Assembly (NCBI GenBank): GCA_900466605.1
Contig: UBMU01000013.1
Span: forward strand, 1 to 64,000
DNA length: 64,000 nt
Source of the DNA: Hyphomicrobiales bacterium
GTDB taxonomy: Bacteria; Pseudomonadota; Alphaproteobacteria; Rhizobiales; Rhizobiaceae
Direction of reading: 5' to 3'
A program made the position numbers and the translations under genes. Below, in pieces: positions 1 to 8,506 of the stretch; position 1 is the stretch's first letter, and every line of letters starts with the position of its first letter. The notes under the pieces are model-generated. The model searched no databases. It was not told the origin of the DNA and saw only the letters and a list, made by a program, of their open reading frames with translations.

Positions 1-92
1 CGCCTTTTCCACGATACACCCACAAAATTTGTTTTAGCTACAGCAACGGACCCAGTTGGGTACCACGAAAGATCTGCTTCACTGCCGAACGA

Positions 93-1127
93 TCAGAACG
101 CCAACTGCACCTTCATCGACCTGCTGCGATCGCCGGCGGCTTCGAATGCTGCGACCGCATCCTCGAGCGGGTAGATGCCGCTCAGCAGCGGCTTTAGATC
201 GACCCGTCGGTTGTTAATCAGGTCGACAGCGACGCCGAACTCCTCATGGAAGCGGAACGTGCCCTTCATCTCGATTTCCTTGGCGACCACCATGTTCTGC
301 GGGATCGACACATCGCCACCAAGACCGAGCTGGACCAAGGTCGCGCGCGGCTTCAGAACCTCAAGGCCGGAACGGACAGCGCTGCCATTGCCCGACGCCT
401 CGAACTGGACGTCGAAGTATCCCTTGTTGGCGGAGTAGCTCGCAAGTTCCTCTGGCGCGTTGGCGACATTGATGGTGCGATCAGCTCCTATCTCGCCGGC
501 CTTCTCAAGGACCGCATCCATGACGTCAGTGGCGACGATCTCGCGGGCGCCGTGGGCACGCGCAGCAATAATCGAGAGTGCACCAATTGGACCGCAGCCA
601 GTGACCAGGACACGCTTGCCTGCCAGCGAACCGGCCCGATTGACGGCGTGGAGCGTCACCGCAAACGGCTCGGCGAAGGCTGCTTCGTTGATGGAGATGT
701 CGTCGGCAACCCTGTGGCACTGCCAGGCTTCGGCAACCAACCGCTGGCGGAAAGCGCCCTGGATGTGCGGCATCGGCATGGCGGAACCGTAAAACCGCAT
801 ATTCAGGCAGTGGTTCTGCTGGCCCTTGAGGCAGTACTCACACGAGTTGCATGGCCGGCTCGGCGAGACCGCAACACGATCGCCAATGGCAAGGCGCGAC
901 ACACCCTCACCCACCGCCTTGATGGTGCCGGCCACCTCGTGGCCGAGGATCATCGGCTCTCGGACACGGACCGTCCCGAATCCGCCGTGATTGTAATAGT
1001 GCAGGTCGGAGCCGCAGATACCGCCAGCTTCAATGGCGACCTCGACCTGTCCAGGCCCAAGCGCTTCGATCTCGCGCTCCTCGACGCGCAGATCCTTGGC
1101 GGCGTGAATGACAACAGCTTTCATCAT
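93..1127 (-). CDS. idnD: L-idonate 5-dehydrogenase-like zinc alcohol dehydrogenase
   Basis: A 344-residue medium-chain dehydrogenase, the usual length for L-idonate 5-dehydrogenase, which oxidises L-idonate to 5-ketogluconate with NAD(P). Visible are the catalytic-zinc ligands Cys38 (GGICGSDLH) and His63-Glu64 (GHE), a four-cysteine structural zinc lobe (CNSCEYCLKGQQNHC) and the Rossmann motif GCGPIGAL. I chose the first of two adjacent ATG codons, preceded by AAGG; the open frame continues upstream without a better site. It lies 7 bp after a 2-hydroxyacid dehydrogenase gene on the same strand, with a gluconokinase remnant before that, which fits a sugar-acid catabolic operon. Sorbitol or threonine dehydrogenase are alternative substrates within the family. 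Confidence 0.8.
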   Translation of the reverse strand: MMKAVVIHAAKDLRVEEREIEALGPGQVEVAIEAGGICGSDLHYYNHGGFGTVRVREPMILGHEVAGTIKAVGEGVSRLAIGDRVAVSPSRPCNSCEYCLKGQQNHCLNMRFYGSAMPMPHIQGAFRQRLVAEAWQCHRVADDISINEAAFAEPFAVTLHAVNRAGSLAGKRVLVTGCGPIGALSIIAARAHGAREIVATDVMDAVLEKAGEIGADRTINVANAPEELASYSANKGYFDVQFEASGNGSAVRSGLEVLKPRATLVQLGLGGDVSIPQNMVVAKEIEMKGTFRFHEEFGVAVDLINNRRVDLKPLLSGIYPLEDAVAAFEAAGDRSRSMKVQLAF

Positions 1128-1134
1128 CTTGTCC

Positions 1135-2082
1135 TTACACAACGGGGGTCGGCAGCGGCGCGTTGGCGAAGTGAGCCGCCAGATTGTCGCGAACAAGCTT
1201 GCCCATCGCCTTGCGGGTTTCAATCGTACCCGAGGCATGGTGCGGCTGCAGCAGCACATTGTCGAGGCCAAGGAACCGCTGATTGAGTTTCGGTTCACCT
1301 TCGAAGACGTCGAGTGCGGCCGAGCCGAGATTGCCACTTTCCAGCGCCGCGAGAAGGGCATCCTCGTCGATGTTGGACGCACGAGAGATGTTAATCAGCA
1401 TGCCGTCCGGTCCAAGAGCGGCAAGCACGTCGCGCGAGACGATGTGGCGGGTGGCGGCAGATGCTGCAAGCGTCACGAACAGGAAGTCCGAGCGTTCGGC
1501 AAGTGCCACCGCGTCTGCGACATAGGTCGGGCCCTCGGCATAGGGCTTTTCGGACACGTCGCTATAGGCGATATCCATATCGAACCCTTTAAGCCGCTTT
1601 GCGACCTCGAAACCGATGCGGCCAAGGCCGAGAACGCCGGCACGGCGACCCCAGACACGCCGCTTCAGCGGGTAGAGACCCTGGGCAGCCCAGCTTCCAT
1701 CCTTGACCCATCGCTCTGCCCCGATCATGCCGCGTGATTGTGTGAGCATCATCGCGATGCCAAGGTCGGCAACGTCATTGGTCAGGACGTCGGGCGTGTT
1801 CGTCACACGGATTCCCTTTTCGCGGCAGGTCGCCAGATCAACCGCATCGTAGCCGACGCCATAGACCGAGACCACTTCAAGCTTTGGGAGCTTGCCGATG
1901 AGGCTAGCGGAGGCACCGAGCTCACCACGGGTGGCGATAGCGCGGATATTGCAACGCTTCTCGTCAAAAAATGCATCCTTATCAGATGCTTCGTAGAGTT
2001 TATGAACGTTATAGGTCTTCTCGAGTTCGACCAGATCCCACTCGGGATAGGCGCCGACCAGAAGGATTTCGGGTTTGGACAT
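1135..2082 (-). CDS. D-isomer-specific 2-hydroxyacid dehydrogenase
   Basis: A 315-residue NAD(P)-dependent reductase of the glyoxylate/hydroxypyruvate/2-ketogluconate reductase type. The nucleotide-binding motif GLGRIG sits mid-protein; the catalytic Arg (ISRAS), Glu (FEGEP) and His (PHHAS) are all present in the expected order. The ATG beginning MSKPEILLVG is preferred because GGAGG lies five bases upstream; a longer frame starts 15 bases earlier. Cotranscribed with the idonate dehydrogenase gene, so a role in reducing a keto-gluconate intermediate is likely, but that is inferred from context. Confidence 0.75.
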   Translation of the reverse strand: MSKPEILLVGAYPEWDLVELEKTYNVHKLYEASDKDAFFDEKRCNIRAIATRGELGASASLIGKLPKLEVVSVYGVGYDAVDLATCREKGIRVTNTPDVLTNDVADLGIAMMLTQSRGMIGAERWVKDGSWAAQGLYPLKRRVWGRRAGVLGLGRIGFEVAKRLKGFDMDIAYSDVSEKPYAEGPTYVADAVALAERSDFLFVTLAASAATRHIVSRDVLAALGPDGMLINISRASNIDEDALLAALESGNLGSAALDVFEGEPKLNQRFLGLDNVLLQPHHASGTIETRKAMGKLVRDNLAAHFANAPLPTPVV

Positions 2083-2093
2083 GCTTTCCTCCA

Positions 2094-2330
2094 TCAATTC
2101 GATTGCGTCTTCTGGCGCACGGCCATCGACGCCAGACTTGTCATTGCCAACGAGACGATCCGCTCCAGCGACTGGTAGATCTCAATCGTCACAACGTCAC
2201 GCTCGACACTTGGAAGCTCGAGGGTTGCGAGCTGGCTGTCGAGGAGAGCCAAAGGCATGAAGTGACCTTTTCGGCTCGTAAGCCGCGACGCCAGCGTTTC
2301 CCTGCTTCCCTGCAGGAACACGAAGGTCAT
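2094..2330 (-). pseudogene. gluconokinase C-terminal remnant
   Basis: About 78 codons match the C-terminal half of gluconokinase: the segments FVFLQGSRE, RKGHFMP and LLDSQLATLE are typical. The N-terminal half with the P-loop is missing, and the upstream sequence in the same and other frames does not supply it. Upstream, a different frame reads RLTKIPNDLQQDVFDLDDG, which I cannot place with certainty. The product of an intact gene would phosphorylate gluconate. The position directly before the two dehydrogenase genes suggests that a sugar-acid operon was cut here by a rearrangement. Confidence 0.55.
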
Positions 2331-2613
2331 CGGCTGGCCGAATGGTTCTCGACACCCCGGTAAACCACCCGCAGACCAAGGCCGTCATCGAGGTCAAACA
2401 CATCCTGCTGCAGGTCATTGGGGATCTTGGTGAGGCGGGACACTGGAGGAACGCAGCGTGACTAATCCACTGGGCCATTTCCGAAGCATGCCTTTCAACG
2501 CAGAGCTTTATGGCTGAGGATCGCAACCAAGAGCCATTTTTTCGCCAGAAGGTAAGCGATCTACGCCCTATGGATGAAGTGCAATCAATGAGCGGTTGTG
2601 TTTTTATCAGCCC

Positions 2614-2637
2614 GACCGAGATGCGGTCGTTTTCTCT
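2614..2637 (+). terminator. small hairpin with T-rich tail
   Basis: Stem GACCG/CGGTC with a five-base loop, followed by GTTTTCTCTT. It looks like a weak intrinsic terminator on the plus strand; no plus-strand gene directly precedes it, so its purpose is unclear. Confidence 0.3.
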
Positions 2638-2650
2638 TGTAATGTGTTAG

Positions 2651-2677
2651 GAAGCTCGCCACACCCCGGCGAGCTTC
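2651..2677. terminator. perfect 10-bp inverted repeat
   Basis: GAAGCTCGCC and GGCGAGCTTC form a perfect 10-bp stem with a 7-base loop. There is only a short TT tail, so it could be a bidirectional terminator or another structured element. Confidence 0.35.
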
Positions 2678-3397
2678 TTGCTACGGGGCCGCATATACTT
2701 CCGTCAGCATTTACGGTGCGGTCAGGCGATTGATGGTCAAGCCTCGCAACGTTGAACACCTCAACGTCAGATAACTACCTACCTGCTTAGCTGTCACACC
2801 TAGGGCTTCAGAACCACAATCAGACTTAGGTCTGAGCGATCGTGCGACCTCCAGCCGATGGCAAATCCGCACGTAGCAATATCCTAATAGCATCCTCATT
2901 CCCAAAGGATGAAGTATGGGTGCCTGGATGGTGCGGTGGACCCCTGCACTGTCCAGGCCTCCCGCTTGGTCACCCCGGCTATTTTGTCCTTCCAAGAAGA
3001 GCTTGAGGACGACTTACCTTCTCCACGCCCCAGAGAGCAGGTGCCTGCGTGTTCCATTTCCCGGCCGACTGCGAGGATCTGCGGTAAGAGCGGTGATCGG
3101 CGGCGATCTCGAAACCTTCCTGACACGGCTCAAGCGGATGAAAATTCGGGGCGCTTTTGTGCCGGGACGGCACGAGTGTGAGTGTGCCTTGGAACCAAGA
3201 CAACCTCTGGACGTTTATCCGTCGCTGCCTTGGGTGCGACCTTCCGTTAGAAATTCAGACTGCCCTTCGGCGATATTTGCGTCACAGCGCAGTTTTTCAT
3301 TGGCAGGTATTGCCGGCGAAGCAAATCCGGTCCTCGACCAACTGCACATAAGTGGTGTGTACCGAAACGAAGCCAGTCTTCAATGCGAGGAAGCCCC

Positions 3398-3829
3398 GTG
3401 ACGATAGTCCTACGATTGGCTGCTGTGGCTGTTCTAATGTCAGGATGCGCGGCGATGCCGCCAATTCCGACTACCGACTTCGGCTCCAAGACATTGGCAC
3501 TTATCAACGGCTATAGATCTAGTCGCGGCCTTTCCACGCTCCAGGCCAATTCCGCTTTGAAAGCGATCGCGACACAGCATAGTCGGGACCAAGCCTCCAG
3601 GATGTCCATGGGACACAGTGGTTTTCGCGAACGAATGGCTCAAGCCCGGGCTGCGGGCCTAAGTGGAGTGTGCTCTGAAAACGTCGGCTACGGACATAGA
3701 GACGCGCAGCAGCTCTTTTCCAGGTGGCGGAATTCATCCTCTCACAACACAAATATGCTTCGCCCAAACCTTCGATACGCAGCAGTTTCCGTTGTTGGCG
3801 GATATTCAACGTTCTTCGCCTGCGAATAA
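3398..3829 (+). CDS. CAP-domain (SCP-like) lipoprotein
   Basis: A small secreted protein with a lipobox (LMSGC, lipidated Cys17) and one CAP/SCP domain. Typical segments are LALINGYRSSRGLSTL, the helix with IATQHSRDQA, MGHSGF, SENVGYG and the final hydrophobic strand. The GTG start is preferred to the ATG 15 bases upstream because GAGGAA lies directly before it and it gives a compact signal peptide. CAP proteins of bacteria are envelope or extracellular proteins of mostly unknown role. It stands alone between non-coding stretches. Confidence 0.7.
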   Translation: MTIVLRLAAVAVLMSGCAAMPPIPTTDFGSKTLALINGYRSSRGLSTLQANSALKAIATQHSRDQASRMSMGHSGFRERMAQARAAGLSGVCSENVGYGHRDAQQLFSRWRNSSSHNTNMLRPNLRYAAVSVVGGYSTFFACE

Positions 3830-4013
3830 GACTTTGTGAAATTGCCAGGTGGAAAACCACCAGCAGCATTGGCCCATGTCAGCCTTTCGATGGCTCAACA
3901 TGCTACTCGTCCAGCGCCTCGGTCCCTCCCGCAGGAGTCTCTCCCGCGCTACGTCGCGCGTCCCTCCGTAATGGTTCAAGCGCCTCGCTCGTCCAGCCCG
4001 AAGGGTCGCTCCA

Positions 4014-4253
4014 TTGCGGGATCAAAATCACGGCTCCGACGGCAACGATGGCGTGGACGCTGCCATCCAAGAACGGCCACAAGAATTGCCTTTCAGCCCA
4101 AGGAACCTACCAGACGCTTTGGTGGAAGCGCTGCTGCGGATCGACAACTCACTATCCTCATCGGCCGTTGACTCTTATCCGCCTTCGGGGCCTATACGCT
4201 GCGAGTGTTTGCCAGAGGGTGCAGGCTGGATGAGTGGAAGTATATCGCCATGA
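4014..4253 (+). CDS. small hypothetical protein, coupled to next ORF
   Basis: An open frame of about 79 codons with a TTG start. The central part (LPDALVEALLRIDNSL) looks like an amphipathic helix. Its stop codon overlaps the ATG of the following small gene in an ATGA arrangement, which argues for translational coupling and is the main support. No clear ribosome binding site and no known family; it may be a chance frame. Confidence 0.3.
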   Translation: MRDQNHGSDGNDGVDAAIQERPQELPFSPRNLPDALVEALLRIDNSLSSSAVDSYPPSGPIRCECLPEGAGWMSGSISP

Positions 4254-4375
4254 AAGATCTAAATGGAGATGGGCCAGGGAGAGGTACGAAGGCAGTGCTC
4301 CTCATCGCGATGGTCCTCGCGGCCATCGTTGCTGTCGGCGGTTTCGTCGCGGTCTACAGGGCTACCTTTCTCTAA
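4250..4375 (+). CDS. 41-residue single-pass membrane protein
   Basis: A short gene giving a polar N-terminus (MKDLNGDGPGRGTKA) followed by one strongly hydrophobic helix of about 20 residues rich in Ala, Val and Ile, ending FVAVYRATFL. Start overlaps the upstream stop as ATGA. Function unknown; the form is that of a small inner-membrane protein. Confidence 0.4.
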   Translation: MKDLNGDGPGRGTKAVLLIAMVLAAIVAVGGFVAVYRATFL

Positions 4376-4524
4376 GAGGTTGCCAACACTTTCTCCTCTT
4401 GGCTCTAAGATACGCGTCGGCCCTTGCGCGAAAAAAGCCGCTGCGAATAACACCATTGCCTGCTTGCGGGTGGGCAAATCCAAGGCGCCCAACCCTTCCG
4501 CCTGCGAGCGCCATTTCGTCTTAG

Positions 4525-4971
4525 ATGTCGAAACCGAACAAGACGTCCCTTTTGTCTGATATCGCAACTCAATTAGCATTAGGCAATCGGAATATACAAC
4601 TTTTGAGCGGGAAAAAGCGACCAATTGGTGAATGGCAGTCCTTTGAGCTTTCAGCCAAACTTGGACCATCTGTTCGAGAGGAATGGCGCATGGCCGACGA
4701 ATACCGTCTACGCCTGGAGGGCGAATACTGGTCCATCATTGATGAAGCGACGCACGAGCCCGCACGTCTCGATGGAATCCCGCTTTCCAGTATGGCGGCC
4801 GACGAAGCAAAGTACATGTTGAAAATTCTCAAGGGGCTCGAGCGCGTCCGCAAGGCTTCAAAGCGGTCGGCGAAATTGGCCAAAAGAAGTCGGACCAAGG
4901 CAACTGAGGCCTCCCCTAGCGCGATGCTCAATGACGTATTTGCGCCGTTGAGGCCCCTCATCGTCAATTGA
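4525..4971 (+). CDS. hypothetical protein
   Basis: 148 residues with no recognised family. The C-terminal third is basic and rich in Lys, Arg and Ser (RKASKRSAKLAKRSRTKA), suggesting nucleic acid or surface binding. The stop is immediately followed by the ATG of the next gene with no gap, so the two are probably translated together. No signal peptide or membrane segment. No clear ribosome binding site. Confidence 0.45.
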   Translation: MSKPNKTSLLSDIATQLALGNRNIQLLSGKKRPIGEWQSFELSAKLGPSVREEWRMADEYRLRLEGEYWSIIDEATHEPARLDGIPLSSMAADEAKYMLKILKGLERVRKASKRSAKLAKRSRTKATEASPSAMLNDVFAPLRPLIVN

Positions 4972-5268
4972 ATGGGCTCGTCACAATCAGCAGAGCGAAC
5001 CGGAGCGACACAGGTGAAGCACTTGGTTGAGGCAGAAAGACGTCTTGGACGCCCGATCGGTGGGCTCGTCGGAACCTTCCGCCGTAATGACGGGATATAC
5101 GAAGCACGCCTTGTTCCAGCGTATGCGGGAGAAGATCGAACGGTCATCTTCGTCCGTCGTCCAAGCTTTAAGCAGCGACTGCTGTCACTCGCCGGCTTTC
5201 AACAACAACACGACGGCGAGATAATCTGGCCCACCCCTAGAGTCGTTGAAGAAGCAATGGGCAGCTGA
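4972..5268 (+). CDS. hypothetical protein
   Basis: 98 residues, starting directly after the stop of the preceding gene. Visible features are mixed-charge N-terminus (VKHLVEAERRLGRPIGG), beta-strand-like segments (GIYEARLVPAYAG, RTVIFVRRPS) and no signal peptide. No family recognised; read as the second gene of a two-gene unit. Confidence 0.4.
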   Translation: MGSSQSAERTGATQVKHLVEAERRLGRPIGGLVGTFRRNDGIYEARLVPAYAGEDRTVIFVRRPSFKQRLLSLAGFQQQHDGEIIWPTPRVVEEAMGS

Positions 5269-5675
5269 GGAACGAAGCTTCGTGATCTCCTCGAGCCGTC
5301 TTTTCATAAGGTCACGAGAAGCTGCAAATAGCCGCCTCCCGATCCAGAGAGGCGATTCTGACGACTCACGGGATCGAAGCTGATGGAAAACCAAGAGCCC
5401 TGGTTGGGCGCGATCGCTCTCCTGCATCGGTAGTCGACACCAGCCTCTTTCGATTGATATTCTTCAGCTCGACATCACCAAGCTCATTCAGCTCGATCCC
5501 ATCGGCGAAGTCATCAACTATGAAGCACTTACACGAACCGAGAGCTGATCCAATGGTAGACCACTGATAATTTGATGTTTCGGACGGTGAGCTACCTCTG
5601 AATCTCTGGTAAGCATTTGCACGAAATGAACTTGGCAACACCGCAGGGGCACCCCGCTGCATTAAAGGCTGATCG
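5269..5675. other. intergenic stretch, no supported gene
   Basis: No convincing gene. A plus-strand frame near 5450-5545 reads LQLDITKLIQLDPIGEV and then stops, but it lacks a start in frame; it may be debris of a lost gene. Confidence 0.35.
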
Positions 5676-5969
5676 ATGACTGGCAAAATGTGGCCATTGA
5701 TTGCAATGGCGCTGTTGCTCGCAGGCTGCAGTTCCTACTCGTCGGAAAGTCTTGCGCCAGTTCCCGGCAGCATTACCTTTAACGGTCAACCGCGCACCAA
5801 ACTGACAAAGTCGCCGATCGGTGCCTCGTTCCCCCATACTTTTACCGACCAGACGGGCCGCCAAGTCGAGGAGATTTACGTCATCGAGCCTGACCGATCG
5901 CTTCGTATTGCAAAACGGCACTACCTGCCGGTGTCCGAAAGGGACATGGTGGGCAGGAATGGTGCGTAA
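5676..5969 (+). CDS. small lipoprotein, hypothetical
   Basis: 97 residues with a lipoprotein signal (MTGKMWPLIAMALLLAGCSS, lipidation at Cys18). The mature part has no known domain; it contains a segment resembling a short beta-sheet protein (RQVEEIYVIEPDRSLRIAKRHYLP). AAAGG lies eight bases before the ATG. Likely an outer-membrane lipoprotein of unknown role. Confidence 0.5.
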   Translation: MTGKMWPLIAMALLLAGCSSYSSESLAPVPGSITFNGQPRTKLTKSPIGASFPHTFTDQTGRQVEEIYVIEPDRSLRIAKRHYLPVSERDMVGRNGA

Positions 5970-6385
5970 CCCGCTTAAGCGCCGCCTTAGCTAAGAAGGC
6001 AGACGACCCTCGCAGAATGGCTAATTCATCCGATCGCGATTTGGTATGAGGCCGTGATGCAAGGAATAATCACGTAAGTTGGACTTCTCGCTTTCGGCCT
6101 CGATGAGCAAGGACAGCCTGTCCGCGTGTGGGAGAGCTTTCTTGGGGAAGACGAGGCAGCCGCAAGCAAGGAAGCGGCAAGCATGGCCGGAAATCATAGG
6201 CGATCCTTGTGTAGAAACCCAGAGGGAGCCCGGCGGTTGAAGAGAAGACGAACTTGTCGCCATCTATCCGGCCCGCCGGATTGGCGATTTCGATGGAGTG
6301 CAATATCCATGGCCGTTTCTCCCTGTGGCGAGGCTTTGTAACTTGGGCCTTCGACGGGCGGTAAATTCGCTCTCCGAGTGACGCA

Positions 6386-6449
6386 GGCTGCAACACCGCC
6401 CGCGGTTCCGGGTCGCCAATTATTCCATCAAAGACGCCTCTTCCTGAGC
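6386..6449 (-). pseudogene. trbI fragment
   Basis: On the minus strand this reads GVFDGIIGDPEPRAVLQPAS, matching residues near the N-terminus of the intact TrbI in this window (GIFDGIIGDPEPRAVFQPSP). Forty-three bases are identical to the trbI gene, and the flanking residues are similar rather than identical, which suggests a fragment from a diverged second trbI copy. It is embedded in a chimeric open frame (6070-6594) whose other parts match nothing I recognise. Confidence 0.6.
6392..6434 (+). repeat. 43-bp direct repeat, copy 1
   Basis: Identical over 43 bases to 8226-8268 inside trbI and in the same orientation, 1834 bases apart. The XRE gene, the AT-rich palindrome and the 3' two-thirds of trbI lie between the copies. 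Confidence 0.85.
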
Positions 6450-6508
6450 CACACGTCGCATCGGCTATCTGAGGATTTTTAACGTTCCAGTTTCGAGGAA
6501 TACCCCCG

Positions 6509-6874
6509 TCATAGCTTAGGTCCTCGGTAATTATCTTCTCGGCGATTGTCGTCGTCGGCAAACTCGTCGCCGTCGTCTCCCTCAAACACATCATCGAACG
6601 CCGACAGAGGCCTGCCAGAATCGGTACGGATGTACGGGGCTTCGAGTGAGCGGATCAACGCCAGTACCTGTTGGGTCGCTGTTTTTGGGACAAGCATAAC
6701 CTCCAGACCCAGAGCATCGGCCAAGGCCTCGATCGTATCAGCCTGCGGATTTGCCGCGCCGCTCTCCAAGAGAGATACCGCAGCTTGCGTTGTACCCATG
6801 AGCTCCGCAAGATCTGTTTGGGTCATTTTGCGTGCGCGACGGTAGTCCCGCAACGACTGAAGAAACTTTCTCAT
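6509..6874 (-). CDS. XRE-family DNA-binding regulator
   Basis: 121 residues. An N-terminal helix-turn-helix of the XRE/HipB type covers about residues 8-62 (RRARKMTQTDLAELMGTTQ, SLLESGAANPQADTIEALADALG), followed by a linker and a very acidic tail (DDVFEGDDGDEFADDD). Length and layout fit an antitoxin-like or plasmid-maintenance regulator. No toxin gene of the HipA type follows; downstream there is only a chimeric frame with a trbI fragment. A 32-bp palindrome just upstream is the likely operator. Confidence 0.7.
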   Translation of the reverse strand: MRKFLQSLRDYRRARKMTQTDLAELMGTTQAAVSLLESGAANPQADTIEALADALGLEVMLVPKTATQQVLALIRSLEAPYIRTDSGRPLSAFDDVFEGDDGDEFADDDNRREDNYRGPKL

Positions 6875-6916
6875 TGCTCGCCTACATCATAAATATACAA
6901 CAAAGCATATAAAAAC

Positions 6917-6948
6917 GCCAAATTATATATCCTGTTATATATTTTGGC
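6917..6948. promoter_or_regulatory. 32-bp AT-rich palindrome, probable operator
   Basis: An almost perfect inverted repeat with GCCAAA and TTTGGC at its ends and ATATAT blocks on either side of a CCTGTT centre. It lies about 45 bases upstream of the XRE start on the minus strand, where an autoregulatory operator and promoter would be expected. Confidence 0.5.
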
Positions 6949-6964
6949 ATTTGCGAGTCCCAAC

Positions 6965-7171
6965 CTGACGACTACCCGTACCTGGGCCGGAGACCTCGAG
7001 CAGTTGTTCGACGAGTGCAGGAAGAGGTTCAATGCCTCGCGTCCTTGGGACTACCTGTCCGAGGACGAGCGTGAGCACGTCGAGACCTAGCTCGCCGATG
7101 AGCATGGCCAATACATGTACGAGATCGGGGGCAATCTCGAGCCGAAGGCGAATGGAACGAGAAATAGCAGG
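6965..7171 (+). pseudogene. possible gene remnant with in-frame stop
   Basis: A plus-strand frame reads AGDLEQLFDECRKRFN then PWDYLSEDEREHVE, then a TAG, then continues LADEHGQYMYEIGGNLEP in the same frame. The text looks like real protein on both sides of the stop. I do not recognise the family. Confidence 0.25.
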
Positions 7172-7204
7172 AGCCGATCATGCCGACATGGCCGCAGGCG
7201 TCGT

Positions 7205-8497
7205 CTAGTCCTTGTATGCAGACGGAAAAATGATGTCCTGGTCGACGAGGACATTGAACTTGTAGCCTGGGCGGACTCGTAACGTCGGCTGCACATTGAG
7301 GTTTTTTGAAATCGTCTGTTCAGCAACGCCACCAAAGGATTCTGCGAAATTTCGGCGAGCAGCATCGGACGCTGTGTCTTGCGTAACAAGCGTCGAGCTT
7401 TCAGGGAGAGACGCATCGATACCTGTTCCAATCAGCGCGATAAGGGCGGCCGATCCAAAGGTGCGCCAAAGATGGCGATCGACTTTGTCTTTGAAACCTC
7501 CAAACCCTTCAGCGTCGATGCCAGCCATACCTCCAATCTGGAGCGTCGAGCCATTCGGGAAAATCAGGTCGGACCAAACAACAAGGACCCGCTCCTGTCC
7601 GAACGACACCTTGGAATCATATCTGCCGAAGAGCTTTGCACCCTGCGGGACCAGCAACCTGTAACCTGTGGCGCTGTCATATACGTTTTGGCTGACCTGA
7701 GCCATAATTCGGCCGGGCAAATCCGAATTGAGCCCGCTAATCAGCGTTGCCGGAATAACCGAGCCGCGCTTTAGTTCGTTAGGTGACTTCTGAGGCACGA
7801 CCTGGTTTGGAAGATATCCGAGATCTTTGAGATCCAGATTGAAGAAGTCCTCCTTCGCGCTCTGCCCGTTTCCATCGCCGCCCTGAGCTGTCACACCGGA
7901 GCGCAACGCAGCCGCATAAAGATCAGACACGCGATCAGAGTCTGCAACCGTTCCGATGTTCGTATCCGAAGTGGGGTTGGCTATTTGAGCATCCGCAATG
8001 CTAACTTCCAGGGGTGAATCCAACGCTGCTGCCCGAGCCTGGAGCCGCGCCATCCGTTGGCGCTGTGCTTCACGCAGGTACTGCTCATCCTGCTCGCGCT
8101 TCAGCCGCGCTTTCCACTCGTCGTCGGGCTCAAGGGTTTGTCGGCGATCTTGTCGCTCGATTGCCGGCTGCTTGAAGTCCACCTCTACCTTGTCATCTTT
8201 TTTTTCCCCAAGAGGGCTTGGCTGAAACACCGCCCGCGGTTCCGGGTCGCCAATTATTCCATCAAAGATGCCCTTCTTGAGCTGCTCACCAAAGCTGGTT
8301 GCAGGAGCATTTGAGGAAATGTCCGACCCCTTTCCGTGATTGAAGCCGAGCCCACGCCAGGACAAACCGACCACGACGACACCGAAAAACAAAACGGTGA
8401 TCACAATGACGACGATGATTGGAAGGCGATTGAGGCGCCGCATCGCATGCTGACTATCAGTCGTTTCAGGCGGATTGAGCTGAAGCTGATGAACCAT
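7205..8497 (-). CDS. trbI: conjugal transfer protein TrbI (VirB10-like)
   Basis: 430 residues, last gene of the trb operon. One transmembrane segment follows a short cytoplasmic tail (residues about 28-50: LPIIVVIVITVLFFGVVVVG), then a proline- and charge-rich periplasmic linker, then the VirB10/TrbI C-terminal domain (from about residue 230: GSVIPATLISGLNSDLPG, VPQGAKLFGRYDSKV, ending in the conserved KFNVLVDQDIIF). TrbI spans the envelope and couples inner- and outer-membrane parts of the type IV secretion channel. Nine bases separate it from trbH. Confidence 0.92.
   Translation of the reverse strand: MVHQLQLNPPETTDSQHAMRRLNRLPIIVVIVITVLFFGVVVVGLSWRGLGFNHGKGSDISSNAPATSFGEQLKKGIFDGIIGDPEPRAVFQPSPLGEKKDDKVEVDFKQPAIERQDRRQTLEPDDEWKARLKREQDEQYLREAQRQRMARLQARAAALDSPLEVSIADAQIANPTSDTNIGTVADSDRVSDLYAAALRSGVTAQGGDGNGQSAKEDFFNLDLKDLGYLPNQVVPQKSPNELKRGSVIPATLISGLNSDLPGRIMAQVSQNVYDSATGYRLLVPQGAKLFGRYDSKVSFGQERVLVVWSDLIFPNGSTLQIGGMAGIDAEGFGGFKDKVDRHLWRTFGSAALIALIGTGIDASLPESSTLVTQDTASDAARRNFAESFGGVAEQTISKNLNVQPTLRVRPGYKFNVLVDQDIIFPSAYKD
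8226..8268 (+). repeat. 43-bp direct repeat, copy 2 (inside trbI)
   Basis: Partner of the copy at 6392-6434. It encodes part of the TrbI segment FDGIIGDPEPRAV on the minus strand. Confidence 0.85.
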
Positions 8498-8506
8498 GCT
8501 TTCCCC

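Larger units (their letters stand above)
2331..3397. other. intergenic stretch, no supported gene
   Basis: No reading frame here has a convincing product. Two hairpins lie near its left end (listed separately). A short plus-strand frame around 3090-3180 reads LETFLTRLKRMKIRGAF, which looks protein-like, but it has no recognisable start and no family I can name. Confidence 0.4.

Noticed and set aside
246..1286. 346-residue plus-strand open frame
   Set aside because: Antisense shadow of the idonate dehydrogenase gene, a common effect of GC-rich codon use.
3836..4233. Overlapping plus-strand frames of 111 and 169 codons
   Set aside because: Arg/Ser/Pro-rich composition and lack of ribosome binding sites indicate chance frames.
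6070..6594. 174-residue protein downstream of the XRE gene as its toxin partner
   Set aside because: It overlaps the XRE gene, contains the trbI fragment in the middle and matches no toxin; treated as chimeric debris.
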